Below, in pieces: positions 21,697 to 33,897 of a DNA stretch of 64,000 nucleotides (within the stretch, counting starts at the first letter, position 1; each line of letters opens with the position of its first letter). The stretch is from Fraxinus americana. Taxonomy: Eukaryota; Streptophyta; Magnoliopsida; Lamiales; Oleaceae. The DNA lies in contig CM068706.1 in the NCBI GenBank assembly GCA_035079005.1, forward strand, positions 23,237,272-23,301,271. The letters run 5' to 3'. A model generated the notes under the pieces. That model did no database searches and was not told the origin of the DNA. It saw only the letters and a program-made list of their open reading frames with translations. The position numbers and the translations under genes are program-made.

Positions 21697-24600
21697 GAGT
21701 AACGACATGTTTATGACACGGTATTGAATTCAGTTCAATCAGATAAAGGTGGTGTTTTTTTTTTGTTTATGGTTATGGAGGTACATGGAAGACCTTTGTA
21801 TAGAAAACTATATCTGCGGCCTTAAGATCAAAGCATAAATTGTGTTGAATGTGGCGTCAAGCGGTAAAGCGTTGTTACTTTTGGATCGTGGTAGAACTCC
21901 ACATTCAAGATTTGCGATATCGCTAAATCCAAATGAAGATTCCAAGTGCAACATTAAGCGAGGTAGTCCCTCGCGGAATTGATTGTTAGATGCAAGCTTA
22001 TAATTTGGGATGAAGCGCCTATGATGAACAAATATTGTTTTGAGACTTTGGATAGAAGCATGCGAGACAATTTGAGATTCAACAATTCCACGAGTAACGA
22101 CATGTTTATGACACGTATTGAATTCGGTTCAATCGGATAAAGGTGATTTTTTTGTTTATGGTTATGGAGGTACATGGAAGACCTTTGTATTGAAAACTTT
22201 ATCTTTGGCTTTAAGATCAAAGCTGAAATTGTGTTGAATGTGGCGTCAAGCGGTAAAGCATTGTTACTTTTGGACTGTGGTAGAACTCCACATTCAAGAT
22301 TTGCGATATCGCCAAATCCAAATGAAGATTCCACGTGCAACATTAAGGTGGTACTCCTCTCGCGGAATTGATTATTAGATGCAAGCTTATAATTTGGGAT
22401 GAAGCGCCTATGATGAACAAATATGGTTTTGAGGCTTTGGATAGAAGCATGCGAGACATTTTGAGATTCAACAATTCCACGAGTAACGACATGTTTATGA
22501 CACAGTATTGAATTCAGTTCAATCAGATAAAGGTGGTTTTTTTTGTTTATGGTTATGGAGGTACAGGGAAGACCTTTGTATTGAAAACTTTATCTGTGGC
22601 TTTAAGATCAAAGCTAAAATTGTGTTGAATGTGGCGTCAAGCGATAAAGCATTGTTACTTTTGGACTGTGGTAGAACTCCACATTCAAGATTTGCGATAT
22701 CGCTAAATCCAAATGAAGATTCCAAGTGCAACATTAAGCAGGGTAGTCCCCTCGCGGAATTGATTGTTAGATGCAAGCTTATAATTTGGGATGAAGCGCC
22801 TATGATGAACAAATATTGTTTTGAGGCTTTGGATAGATGCATGCGAGACATTTTGAGATTCAACAATTCCACGAGTAACGACATGTTTATGACACAGTAT
22901 TGAATTCAGTTCAATCAGATAAAAGTGGTTTTTTTTTTGTTTATGGTTATGGAGGTACATGGGAGACCTTTGTATTGAAAACTATATATGTGGCTTTAAG
23001 ATCAAAGCTGAAATTGTGTTGAATGTGGCGTCAAGCGATAAAGCATTGTTACTTTTGGACTGTGGTAGAACTCCACATTCTAGATTTGCGATATCGCTAA
23101 ATCCAAATGAAGATTCCAAGTGCAACATTAAGCAGGGTAGTCCCCTCACGGAATTGATTGTTAGATGCAAGCTTATAATTTGGGATGAAGCGCCTATGAT
23201 GAACAAATATTGTTTTGAGGCTTTGGATAGAAGCATGCGAGACATTTTGAGATTCAACAATTCCACGAGTAACGACATGTTTATGACACAGTATTGAATT
23301 CAGTTCAATAAGATAAAGTTGGTGTTTTTTTTTTGTTCATGGTTACGGAGGTACAGGGAAGACCTTTGTATTGAAAACATTATCTGCGGCTTTAAGATCA
23401 AAGCGGAAATTTTGTTGAATGTGGCGTCAAGTGGTAAAGCATTGTTACCTTTGGATTGTGGTGGAACTCCACATTCAAGATTTGCGATATCGCTAAATCC
23501 AAATGAAGATTCCACGTGCAACATTAAGCAGGGTAGTCCTCTCGCGGAATTGATTATTAGATGCACGCTTATAATTTGGGATGAAGCGCCTAAGATGAAC
23601 AAATATTGTTTTCAGGCCTTGGATAGAAGCATGCGAGATATTTTGAGATTCAACAATTCCACGAGTAACGACATGTTCATGACACAGTATTGAATTCAGT
23701 TCAATCAGATAAAGGTGGTGTTTTTTTTGTTTATGGTTATGGAGGTACAGGGAAGACCTTTGTATTGAAAACTTTATCTTCGGCTTTAAGATCAAAGCTG
23801 AAATTGTGTTGAATGTGGCGTCAAGCGGTAAAGCATTGTTACTTTTGGACTCGTGGTAGAACTCCACATTCAAGATTTGCGATATCGCTAAATCCAAATG
23901 AAGATTCCACGTGCAACATTAAGCAGGGTAGTCCTCTGGCGGAATTGATTATTAGATGGAAGCTTATAATTTGGGATGAAGCGCCTATGATGAACAAATA
24001 TTGTTTTGAGGCTTTGGATAGAAGCATGCGAGACATTTTGAGATTCAACAATTTCACGAGTAACGACATGTTTATGACACAGTATTGAATTCAGTTCAAT
24101 CAGATAAAGGTGGTTTTTTTTTGTTTATGGTTATGGAGGTACATGGAAGTCCTTTGTATTGAAAACTATATCTGCGGCTTTAAGATCAAAGCAGAAATTG
24201 TGTTGAATGTGGCGTCAAGCGGTAAAGCATTTTTACTTTTGTTGTGGTAGAACTCCACATTCAAGATTTGCGATATCGCCAAATCCAAATGAAGATTCCA
24301 CCTGCAACATTAAGCAGGGTAGTCCTCTCGCGGAATTGATTGTTAGATTCAAGTTTATAATTTGGGATGAAGCGCCTATGATGAACAAATATTGTTTTGA
24401 CGCTTTGGATAGAAGCATGCGAGACATTTTGAGATTCAACAATTCCACGAGTAACGACATGTTTATGACACAGTATTGAATTCAGTTCAATAAGATAAAG
24501 TTGGTGTTTTTTTTTTGTTCATGGTTATGGAGGTACAAGGAAGACCTTTGTATTGAAAACTTTATCTGCGGCTTTAAGATCAAAGCGGAAATTTTGTCGA

Positions 24601-27600
24601 ATGTGGCGTCAAGTGGTAAAGCATTGTTACCTTTGGACTGTGGTGGAACTCCACATTCAAGATTTGCGATATCGCTAAATCCAAATGAAGATTCCACGTG
24701 CAACATTAAGCAGAGTAGTCCTCACGCGGAATTCATTGTTAGATGCAAGCTTATAATTTGGGATGAAGCGCCTATGGTGAACAAATATTGTGTTGAGGCT
24801 TTGGATAGAAGCATGCGAGACATTTTGAGATTCAACAATTCCACGAGTAACGACATGTTTATGACACGGTATTGAATTCAGTTCAATCAGATAAAGGTGG
24901 TGTTTTTTTTTTGTTTATGGTTATGGAGGTACATGGAAGACCTTTGTATAGAAAACTATATCTGCGGCCTTAAGATCAAAGCATAAATTGTGTTGAATGT
25001 GGCGTCAAGCGGTAAAGCGTTGTTACTTTTGGACTGTGGTAGAACTCCACATTCAAGATTTGCGATATCGCTAAATCCAAATGAAGATTCCAAGTGCAAC
25101 ATTAAGCAGGGTAGTCCCCTCGCGGAATTGATTGTTAGATGCAAGCTTATAATTTGGGATGAAGCGCCTATGATGAACAAATATTGTTTTGAGACTTTGG
25201 ATAGAAGCATGCGAGACAATTTGAGATTCAACAATTCCACGAGTAACGACATGTTTATGACACAGTATTGAATTCAGTTCAATCAGATAAAGGTGATTTT
25301 TTTTTTGTTTATGGTTATGGAGGTACATGGAAGACCTTTGTATTGAAAACTTTATCTTTGGCTTTAAGATCAAAGCTGAAATTGTGTTGAATGTGGCGTC
25401 AAGCGGTAAAGCATTGTTACTTTTGGACTGTGGTAGAACTCCACATTCAAGATTTGCGATATCGCCAAATCCAAATGAAGATTCCACGTGCAACATTAAG
25501 CAGGGTACTCCTCTCGCGGAATTGATTATTAGATGCAAGCTTATAATTTGGGATGAAGCGCCTATGATGAACAAATATGGTTTTGAGGCTTTGGATAGAA
25601 GCATGCGAGACATTTTGAGATTCAACAATTCCACGAGTAACGACATGTTTATGACACAGTATTGAATTCAGTTCAATCAGATAAAGGTGGTTTTTTTTGT
25701 TTATGGTTATGGAGGTACAGGGAAGACCTTTGTATTGAAAACTTTATCTGTGGTTTTAAGATCAAAGCTAAAATTGTGTTGAATGTGGCGTCAAGCGATA
25801 AAGCATTGTTACTTTTGGACTGTGGTAGAACTCCACATTCTAGATTTGCGATATCGCTAAATCCAAATGAAGATTCCAAGTGCAACATTAAGCAGGGTAG
25901 TCCCCTCGCGGAATTGATTGTTAGATGCAAGCTTATAATTTGGGATGAAGCGCCTATGGTGAACAAATATTGTGTTGAGGCTTTGGATAGAAGCATGCGA
26001 GACATTTTGAGATTCAACAATTCCACGAGTAACGACATGTTTATGACACGGTATTGAATTCAGTTCAATCAGATAAAGGTGGTGTTTTTTTTTTGTTTAT
26101 GGTTATGGAGGTACATGGAAGACCTTTGTATTGAAAACTATATCTGCGGCCTTAAGATCAAAGCATAAATTGTGTTGAATGTGGCGTCAAGCGGTAAAGC
26201 GTTGTTACTTTTGGACTGTGGTAGAACTCCACATTCAAGATTTGCGATATCGCTAAATCCAAATGAAGATTCCAAGTGCAACATTAAGCAGGGTAGTCCC
26301 CTCGCGGAATTGATTGTTAGATGCAAGCTTATAATTTGGGATGAAGCGCCTATGATGAACAAATATTGTTTTGAGGCTTTGGATAGAAGCATGCGAGACA
26401 TTTTGAGATTCAACAATTCCACGAGTAACGACATGTTTATGACACAGTATTGAATTCAGTTCAATAAGATAAAGTTGGTGTTTTTTTTTTGTTCATGGTT
26501 ACGGAGGTACAGGGAAGACCTTTGTATTGAAAACATTATCTGCGGCTTTAAGATCAAAGCGGAAATTTTGTTGAATGTGGCGTCAAGTGGTAAAGCATTG
26601 TTACCTTTGGATTGTGGTGGAACTCCACATTCAAGATTTGCGATATCGCTAAATCCAAATGAAGATTCCACGTGCAACATTAAGCAGGGTAGTCCTCTCG
26701 CGGAATTGATTATTAGATGCACGCTTATAATTTGGGATGAAGCGCCTAAGATGAACAAATATTGTTTTCAGGCCTTGGATAGAAGCATGCGAGATATTTT
26801 GAGATTCAACAATTCCACGAGTAACGACATGTTCATGACACAGTATTGAATTCAGTTCAATCAGATAAAGGTGGTGTTTTTTTTGTTTATGGTTATGGAG
26901 GTACAGGGAAGACCTTTGTATTGAAAACTTTATCTTCGGCTTTAAGATCAAAGCTGAAATTGTGTTGAATGTGGCGTCAAGCGGTAAAGCATTGTTACTT
27001 TTGGACTGTGGTAGAACTCCACATTCAAGATTTGCGATATCGCTAAATCCAAATGAAGATTCCACGTGCAACATTAAGCAGGGTAGTCCTCTGGCGGAAT
27101 TGATTATTAGATGGAAGCTTATAATTTGGGATGAAGCGCCTATGATGAACAAATATTGTTTTGAGGCTTTGGATAGAAGCATGCGAGACATTTTGAGATT
27201 CAACAATTTCACGAGTAACGACATGTTTATGACACAGTATTGAATTCAGTTCAATCAGATAAAGGTGGTTTTTTTTTGTTTATGGTTATGGAGGTACATG
27301 GAAGTCCTTTGTATTGAAAACTATATCTGCGGCTTTAAGATCAAAGCAGAAATTGTGTTGAATGTGGCGTCAAGCGGTAAAGCATTTTTACTTTTGGACT
27401 GTGGTAGAACTCCACATTCAAGATTTGCGATATCGCCAAATCCAAATGAAGATTCCACCTGCAACATTAAGCAGGGTAGTCCTCTCGCGGAATTGATTGT
27501 TAGATTCAAGTTTATAATTTGGGATGAAGCGCCTATGATGAACAAATATTGTTTTGACGCTTTGGATAGAAGCATGCGAGACATTTTGAGATTCAACAAT

Positions 27601-28001
27601 TCCACGAGTAACGACATGTTTATGACACAGTATTGAATTCAGTTCAATAAGATAAAGTTGGTGTTTTTTTTTTGTTCATGGTTATGGAGGTACAAGGAAG
27701 ACCTTTGTATTGAAAACTTTATCTGCGGCTTTAAGATCAAAGCGGAAATTTTGTCGAATGTGGCGTCAAGTGGTAAAGCATTGTTACCTTTGGACTGTGG
27801 TGGAACTCCACATTCAAGATTTGCGATATCGCTAAATCCAAATGAAGATTCCACGTGCAACATTAAGCAGGGTAGTCCTCTCGGGGAATTGATTATTAGA
27901 TGCACGCTTATAATTTGGGATGAAGCGCCTAAGATGAACAAATATTGTTTTCAGGCCTTGGATAGAAGCATGCGAGATATTTTGAGATTCAACAATTCCA
28001 C
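21697..28001 (+). repeat. Eight-unit higher-order repeat, offset about 3.15 kb
   Basis: Units 43-50 (21697-24844) align in order with units 51-58 (24845-28001). They share rare marks: TGTATAGAAAAC, GCGGCCTTAAG, TTATCTTTGGC, GTTACGGAGG, GAACATG-to-GTTCATGACAC and CTGGCGG with TTAGATGGAAG. The first block is shorter because of small indels near 21886 (GATCGTGG), 22110-22150 and 22349. Unit 46 and the right halves of units 50/58 differ in type, so later conversion has overwritten part of it. Confidence 0.75.
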
Positions 28002-29973
28002 GAGTAACGACATGTTTATGACACAGTATTGAATTCAGTTCAATCAGATAAAGGTGGGGTTTTTTTTTGTTTATGGTTATGGAGGTACAGGGAAGACCTT
28101 TGTATTGAAAACTTTATCTTCGGCTTTAAGATCAAAGCTGAAATTGTGTTGAATGTGGCGTCAAGCGGTAAAGCATTGTTACTTTTGGACTGTGGTAGAA
28201 CTCCACATTCAAGATTCGCGATATCGCTAAATCCAAATGAAGATTCCACGTGCAACATTAAGCAGGGTAGTCCTCTGGCGGAATTGATTGTTAGATGGAA
28301 GCTTATAATTTGGGATGAAGCGCCTATGATGAACAAATATTGTTTTGAGGCTTTGGATAGAAGCATGCGAGACATTTTGACATTCAACAATTTCACGAGT
28401 AACGACATGTTTATGACACAGTATTGAATTCAGTTCAATCAGATAAAGGTGGTTTTTTTTTGTTTATGGTTATGGAGGTACATGGAAGTCCTTTGTATTG
28501 AAAACTATATCTGCGGCTTTAAGATCAAAGCAGAAATTGTGTTGAATGTGGCGTCAAGCGGTAAAGCATTGTTACTTTTGGACTGTGGTAGAACTCCACA
28601 TTCAAGATTTGCGATATCGCCAAATCCAAATGAAGATTCCACCTGCAACATTAAGCAGGGTAGTCCTCTCGCGGAATTGATTGTTAGATTCAAGTTTATA
28701 ATTTGGGATGAAGCGCCTATGATGAACAAATATTGTTTTGACGCTTTGGATAGAAGCATGCGAGACATTTTGAGATTCAACAATTCTACGAGTAACGACG
28801 TGTTTATGACACAGTATTGAATTCAGTTCAATAAGATAAAGTTGGTGTTTTTTTTTTGTTCATGGTTATGGAGGTACAGGGAAGACCGTTGTATTGAAAA
28901 CTTTATCTGCGGCTTTAAGATCAAAGCGGAAATTTTGTCGAATGTGGCGTCAAGTGGTAAAGCATTGTTACCTTTGGACTGTGGTGGAACTCCACATTCA
29001 AGATTTGCGATATCGCTAAATCCAAATGAAGATTCCACGTGCAACATTAAGCAGGGTAGTCATCTCGCGGAATTGATTATTAGATGCACGCTTATAATTT
29101 GGGATGAAGCGCCTAAGATGAACAAATATTGTTTTCAGGCCTTGGATAGAAGCATGCGAGATATTTTGAAATTCAACAATTCCACGAGTAACGACATGTT
29201 TATGACACAGTATTGAATTCAGTTCAATCAGATAAAGGTGGTGTTTTTTTTGTTTATGGTTATGGAGGTACAGGGAAGACCTTTGTATTGAAAACTTTAT
29301 CTTCGGCTTTAAGATCAAAGCTGAAATTGTGTTGAATGTGGCGTCAAGCGGTAAAGCATTGTTACTTTTGGGTTTGTGGTAGAACTCCACATTCAAGATT
29401 TGCGATATCGCTAAATCCAAATGAAGATTCCACGTGCAACATTAAGCAGGGTAGTCCTCTCGCGGAATTGATTGTTAGATGGAAGCTTATAATTTGGGAT
29501 GAAGCGCCTATGATGAACAAATATTGTTTTGAGGCTTTGGATACAAGCATGCGAGACATTTTGAGATTCAACAATTTCACGAGTAACGACATGTTTATGA
29601 CACAGTATTGAATTCAGTTCAATCAGATAAAGGTGGTTTTTTTTTGTTTATGGTTATGGAGGTACATGGAAGTCCTTTGTATTGAAAACTATATCTGCGG
29701 CTTTAAGATCAAAGCAGAAATTGTGTTGAATGTGGCGTCAAGCGGTAAAGCATTGTTACTTTTGGACTGTGGTAGAACTCCACATTCAAGATTTGCGATA
29801 TCGCCAAATCCAAATGAAGATTCCACCTGCAACATTAAGCAGGGTAGTCCTCTCGCGGAATTAATTGTTAGATTCAAGTTTATAATTTGGGATGAAGCGC
29901 CTATGATGAACGAATATTGTTTTGACGCTTTGGATAGAAGCATGCGAGACATTTTGAGATTCAACAATTCTAC
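27213..29973 (+). repeat. Trimeric higher-order repeat, period 1184 bp
   Basis: Units 57-59 (27213-28396) recur as 60-62 (28397-29580), and unit 63 (29581-29973) starts a third round. Marks in order: GGAAGTCC with AGATTCAAGTTTATAATTTGG (RFKF), then the GGTPHS subfamily unit, then TTATCTTCGGC with AGATGGAAGC. Anchor spacing is exactly 1184 bp twice. Confidence 0.85.
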
Positions 29974-31541
29974 GAGTAACGACATGTTTATGACACAATA
30001 TTGAATTCAGTTCAATCAGATAAAGGTGGTTTTTTTTTTTATGGTTATGGAGGTACAGGGAAGACCTTTGTATTGAAAACTTTATCTGCGGCTTTAAGAT
30101 CAAAGCTGAAATTGTGTTGAATGTGGCGTCAAGCGATAAATCATTGTTACTTTTGGACTGTGGGAGAACTCCACATTCAAGATTTTGCGATATCGCTAAA
30201 TCCAAATGAAGATTCCTCGTGCAACATTAAGCAGGATAGTCCCCTCGCGGAATTGATTGTTAGATGCAAGTTTATAATTTGGGATGAAGCGCCTATGACA
30301 AACAAATATTGTTTTGAGGCTTTGGATATAAGCATGCGAGACATTTTCAGATTCAACAATTCCACGAGTAACGACATGTTTATGACACAGTATTGAATTC
30401 AGTTCAATCAGATAAAGGTGGTTTTTTTTTTGTTTATGGTTATGGAGGTACATGGAAGACCTTTGTATTGAAAACTATATCTGCGGCTTTAAGATCAAAG
30501 CAGAAATTGTGTTGAATGTGGCGTCAAGCGGTAAAGCATTGTTACTTTTGGACTGTGGTAGAACTCCACATTCAAGATTTGCGATATCGCCAAATCCAAA
30601 TGAAGATTCCACGTGCAACATTAAGCAGGGTAGTCCTCTCGCGGAATTGATTGTTAGATGCAAGCTTATAATTTGGGATGAAGCGCCTATGATGAACAAA
30701 TATTGTTTTGAGGCTTTGGATAGAAGCATGCGAGACATTTTGAGATTCAACAATTCCACGAGTAACGACATGTTTATGACACAGTATTGAATTCAGTTCA
30801 ATCAGATAAAGGTGGTTTTTTTTTTGTTTATGGTTATGGAGGTACATGGAAGACCTTTGTATTGAAAACTATATCTGCGGCTTTAAGATCAAAGCAGAAA
30901 TTGTGTTGAATGTGGCGTCAAGCGGTAAAGCATTGTTACTTTTGGACTGTGGTAGAACTCCACATTCAAGATTTGCTATATCGCCAAATCCAAATGAAGA
31001 TTCCACCTGCAACGTTAAGCAGGGTAGTCCTCTCGCGGAATTGATTGTTAGATGCAAGTTTATAATTTGGGATGAAGCGCCTATGATGAACAAATATTGT
31101 TTTGACGCTTTGGATAGAAGCATGCAAGACATTTTGAGATTCAACAATTCCACGAGTAACGACATGTTTATGACATAATATTGAATTCAGTTCAATCAGA
31201 TAAAGGTGTTTTTTTTTATAGTTATGGAGGTACAGGGAAGACCTTTGTATTGAAAACTTTATCTGCGGCTTTAAGATCAAAGCTGAAATTGTGTTGAATG
31301 TGGCGTCAAGCGATAAATCATTGTTACTTTTGGACTGTGGGAGAACTCCACATTCAAGATTTTGCGATATCGCTAAATCCAAATGAAGATTCCACGTGCA
31401 ACATTAAGCAGGATAGTCCGCTCGCGGAATTGATTGTTAGATGCAAGCTTATAATTTGGGATGAAGCGCTTATGATGAACAAATATTGTTTGGGGCTTTG
31501 GATATAAGCATGTGAGACATTTTCAGATTCAACAATTCCAC
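29581..31541 (+). repeat. Two copies of the dispersed two-unit module (units 63-64, 66-67)
   Basis: Pairs at 29581-30365 and 30760-31541 repeat the module first seen at 5927-6711: a FDALD unit, an ACAATATTG or ACATAATATTG junction, a short T tract, GATAAATCATTG, GTGGGAGAAC and AGATTTTGCG. Unit 67 is short (388 bp) and has TTGGGGCTTTGGATATAAGCATG. Confidence 0.7.
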
Positions 31542-33897
31542 GAGTAACGACATGTTTATGACACAGTATTGAATTCAGTTCAATCAGATAAAGGTGGTTT
31601 TTTTTGTTTATGGTTATGGAGGTACATGGAAGACCTTTGTATTGAAAACTATATCTGCGGCTTTAAGATCAAAGCAGAAATTGTGTTGAATGTGGCGTCA
31701 AGCGGTAAAGCATTGTTACTTTTGGACTGTGGTAGAACTCCACATTCAAGATTTGCGATATCGCCAAATCCAAATGAAGATTCCACGTGCAACATTAAGC
31801 AGGGTAGTCCTCTCGCGGAATTGATTGTTAGATGCAAGCTTATAATTTGGGATGAAACGCCTATGATGAATAAATATTGTTTTGAGGCTTTGGATAGAAG
31901 CATGCGAGACATTTTGAGATTCAACAATTCGACGAGTAACGACATGTTTATGACACAGTATTGAATTCAGTTCAATCAGATAAAGGTGGTGTTTTTTTTT
32001 GTTTATGGTTATGGAGGTACAGGGAAGACCTTTGTATTGAAAAATTTATCTGCGGCTTTAAGATCAAAGCAGAAATTGTGTTGAATGTGGCGTCAAGCGG
32101 TAAAGCATTGTTACTTTTGGACTGTGGTAGAACTCCACATTCAAGATTTGCGATATCGCCAAATCCAAATGAAGATTCCACGTGCAACATTAAGCAGGGT
32201 AGTCCTCTCGCGGAATTGATTGTTAGATGCAAGCTTATAATTTGGGATGAAGCGCCTATGATGAACAAATATTGTTTTGAGGCTTTGGATAGAAGCATGC
32301 GAGTCATTTTGAGATTCAACAATTCCACGAGTAACGACATGTTTATGACACAGTGTTGAATTCAGTTCAATCAGATAAAGTGGTGTTTTTTTTGTTTATG
32401 GTTATGGAGGTACATGGAAGACCTTTGTATTGAAAACTTTATCTGCGGCTTTAAGATCAAAGCAGAAATTGTGTTGAATGTGGCGTCAAGCGGTAAAGCA
32501 TTGTTACTTTTGGACTGTGGTAGAACTCCACATTCAAGATTTGCGATATCGCCAAATCCAAATGAAGATTCCACGTGCAACATTAAGCAGGGTAGTCCTC
32601 TCGCGGAATTGATTGTTAGATGCAAGTTTATAATTTGGGATGAAGCGCCTATGATGAACAAATATTGTTTTGAGGCTTTGGATAGAAGCATGCGAGACAT
32701 TTTGAGATTCAACAATTCCACGAGTAACGACATGTTTATGACACAGTATTGAATTCAGTTCAATCAGATAAAGGTGGTTTTTTTTGTTTATGGTTATGGA
32801 GGTACATGAAAGACCTTTGTATTGAAAACTATATCTGCGGCTTTAAAATCAAAGCTGAAATTGTGTTGAATGTGGCGTCAAGCGGTAAAGCATTGTTACT
32901 TTTGGACTGTGGTAGAACTCCACATTCAAGATTTGCGATATCGCCAAATCCAAATGAAGATTCCACGTGCAACATTAAGCAGGGTAGTCCCCTCGTGGAA
33001 TTGATTGTTAGATGCAAGCTTATAATTTGGGATGAAGCGCCTATGATGAACAAATATTGTTTTGAGGCTTTGGATAGAAGCATGCGAGACATTTTGAGAT
33101 TCAACAATTCCACGAGTAACGACATGTTTATGACACAGTATTGAATTCAGTTCAATCAGATAAAGGTGGTTTTTTTGTTTATGGTTATGGAGGTACAGGG
33201 AAGACCTTTGTATTGAAAACTTTATCTGCGGCTTTAAGATCAAAGCAGAAATTGTGTTGAATGTGGCGTCAAGCGGTAAAGCATTGTTACTTTTGGACTG
33301 TGGTAGAACTCCACATTCAAGATTTGCGATATCGCCAAATCCAAATGAAGATTCCACGTGCAACATTAAGCAGGGTAGTCCTCTCGCGGAATTGATTGTT
33401 AGATGCAAGCTTATAATTTGGGATGAAGCGCCTATGATGAACAAATATTGTTTTGAGGCTTTGGATAGAAGCATGCGAGTCATTTTGAGATTCAACAATT
33501 CCACGAGTAACGACATGTTTATGACACAGTATTGAATTCAGTTCAATCAGATAAAGGTGGTTTTTTTTTGTTTATGGTTATGGAGGTACATGGAAGACCT
33601 TTGTATTGAAAACTTTATCTGCGGCTTTAAGATCAAAGAAGAAATTGGGTTGAATGTGGCGTCAAGCGGTAAAGTATTGTTACTTTTGGACTGTGGTAGA
33701 ACTCCACATTCAAGATTTGCGATATCGCCAAATCCAAATGAAGATTCCACGTGCAACATTAAGCAGGGTAGTCCTCTCGCGGAATTGATTGTTAGATGCA
33801 AGTTTATAATTTGGGATGAAGCGCCTATGATGAACAAATATTGTTTTGACGCTTTGGATAGAAGCATGCGAGACATTTTGAGATTCAACAATTCCAC
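31542..33897 (+). repeat. Trimer-like repeat, offset about 1180 bp
   Basis: Units 68-70 (31542-32721) and 71-73 (32722-33897) show the same type order. The rare ATGCGAGTCATT change occurs in units 69 and 72 (and again near 38185). Unit 71 has ACATGAAAG in place of ACATGGAAG. The junction at 32358 reads CAGTGTTG and is followed by GATAAAGTGG, a pairing seen again only at 42169. Confidence 0.65.

Larger units (their letters stand above)
13411..29185 (+). repeat. Region-restricted GGTPHS subfamily, ten copies
   Basis: Units starting at anchors 13440, 15414, 16598, 17782, 20542, 23296, 24478, 26452, 27635 and 28819 share AATAAGATAAAGTTGG, TTGTTCATGG in place of TTGTTTATGG, a GAAATTTTGT-type (G to T) change, TTACCTTTGG and TGTGGTGGAACTCC. 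No copy occurs outside this interval. Several carry chimeric right halves, for example CACGCGGAATTC types at 17782 and 24478, showing exchange within units. Confidence 0.8.
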
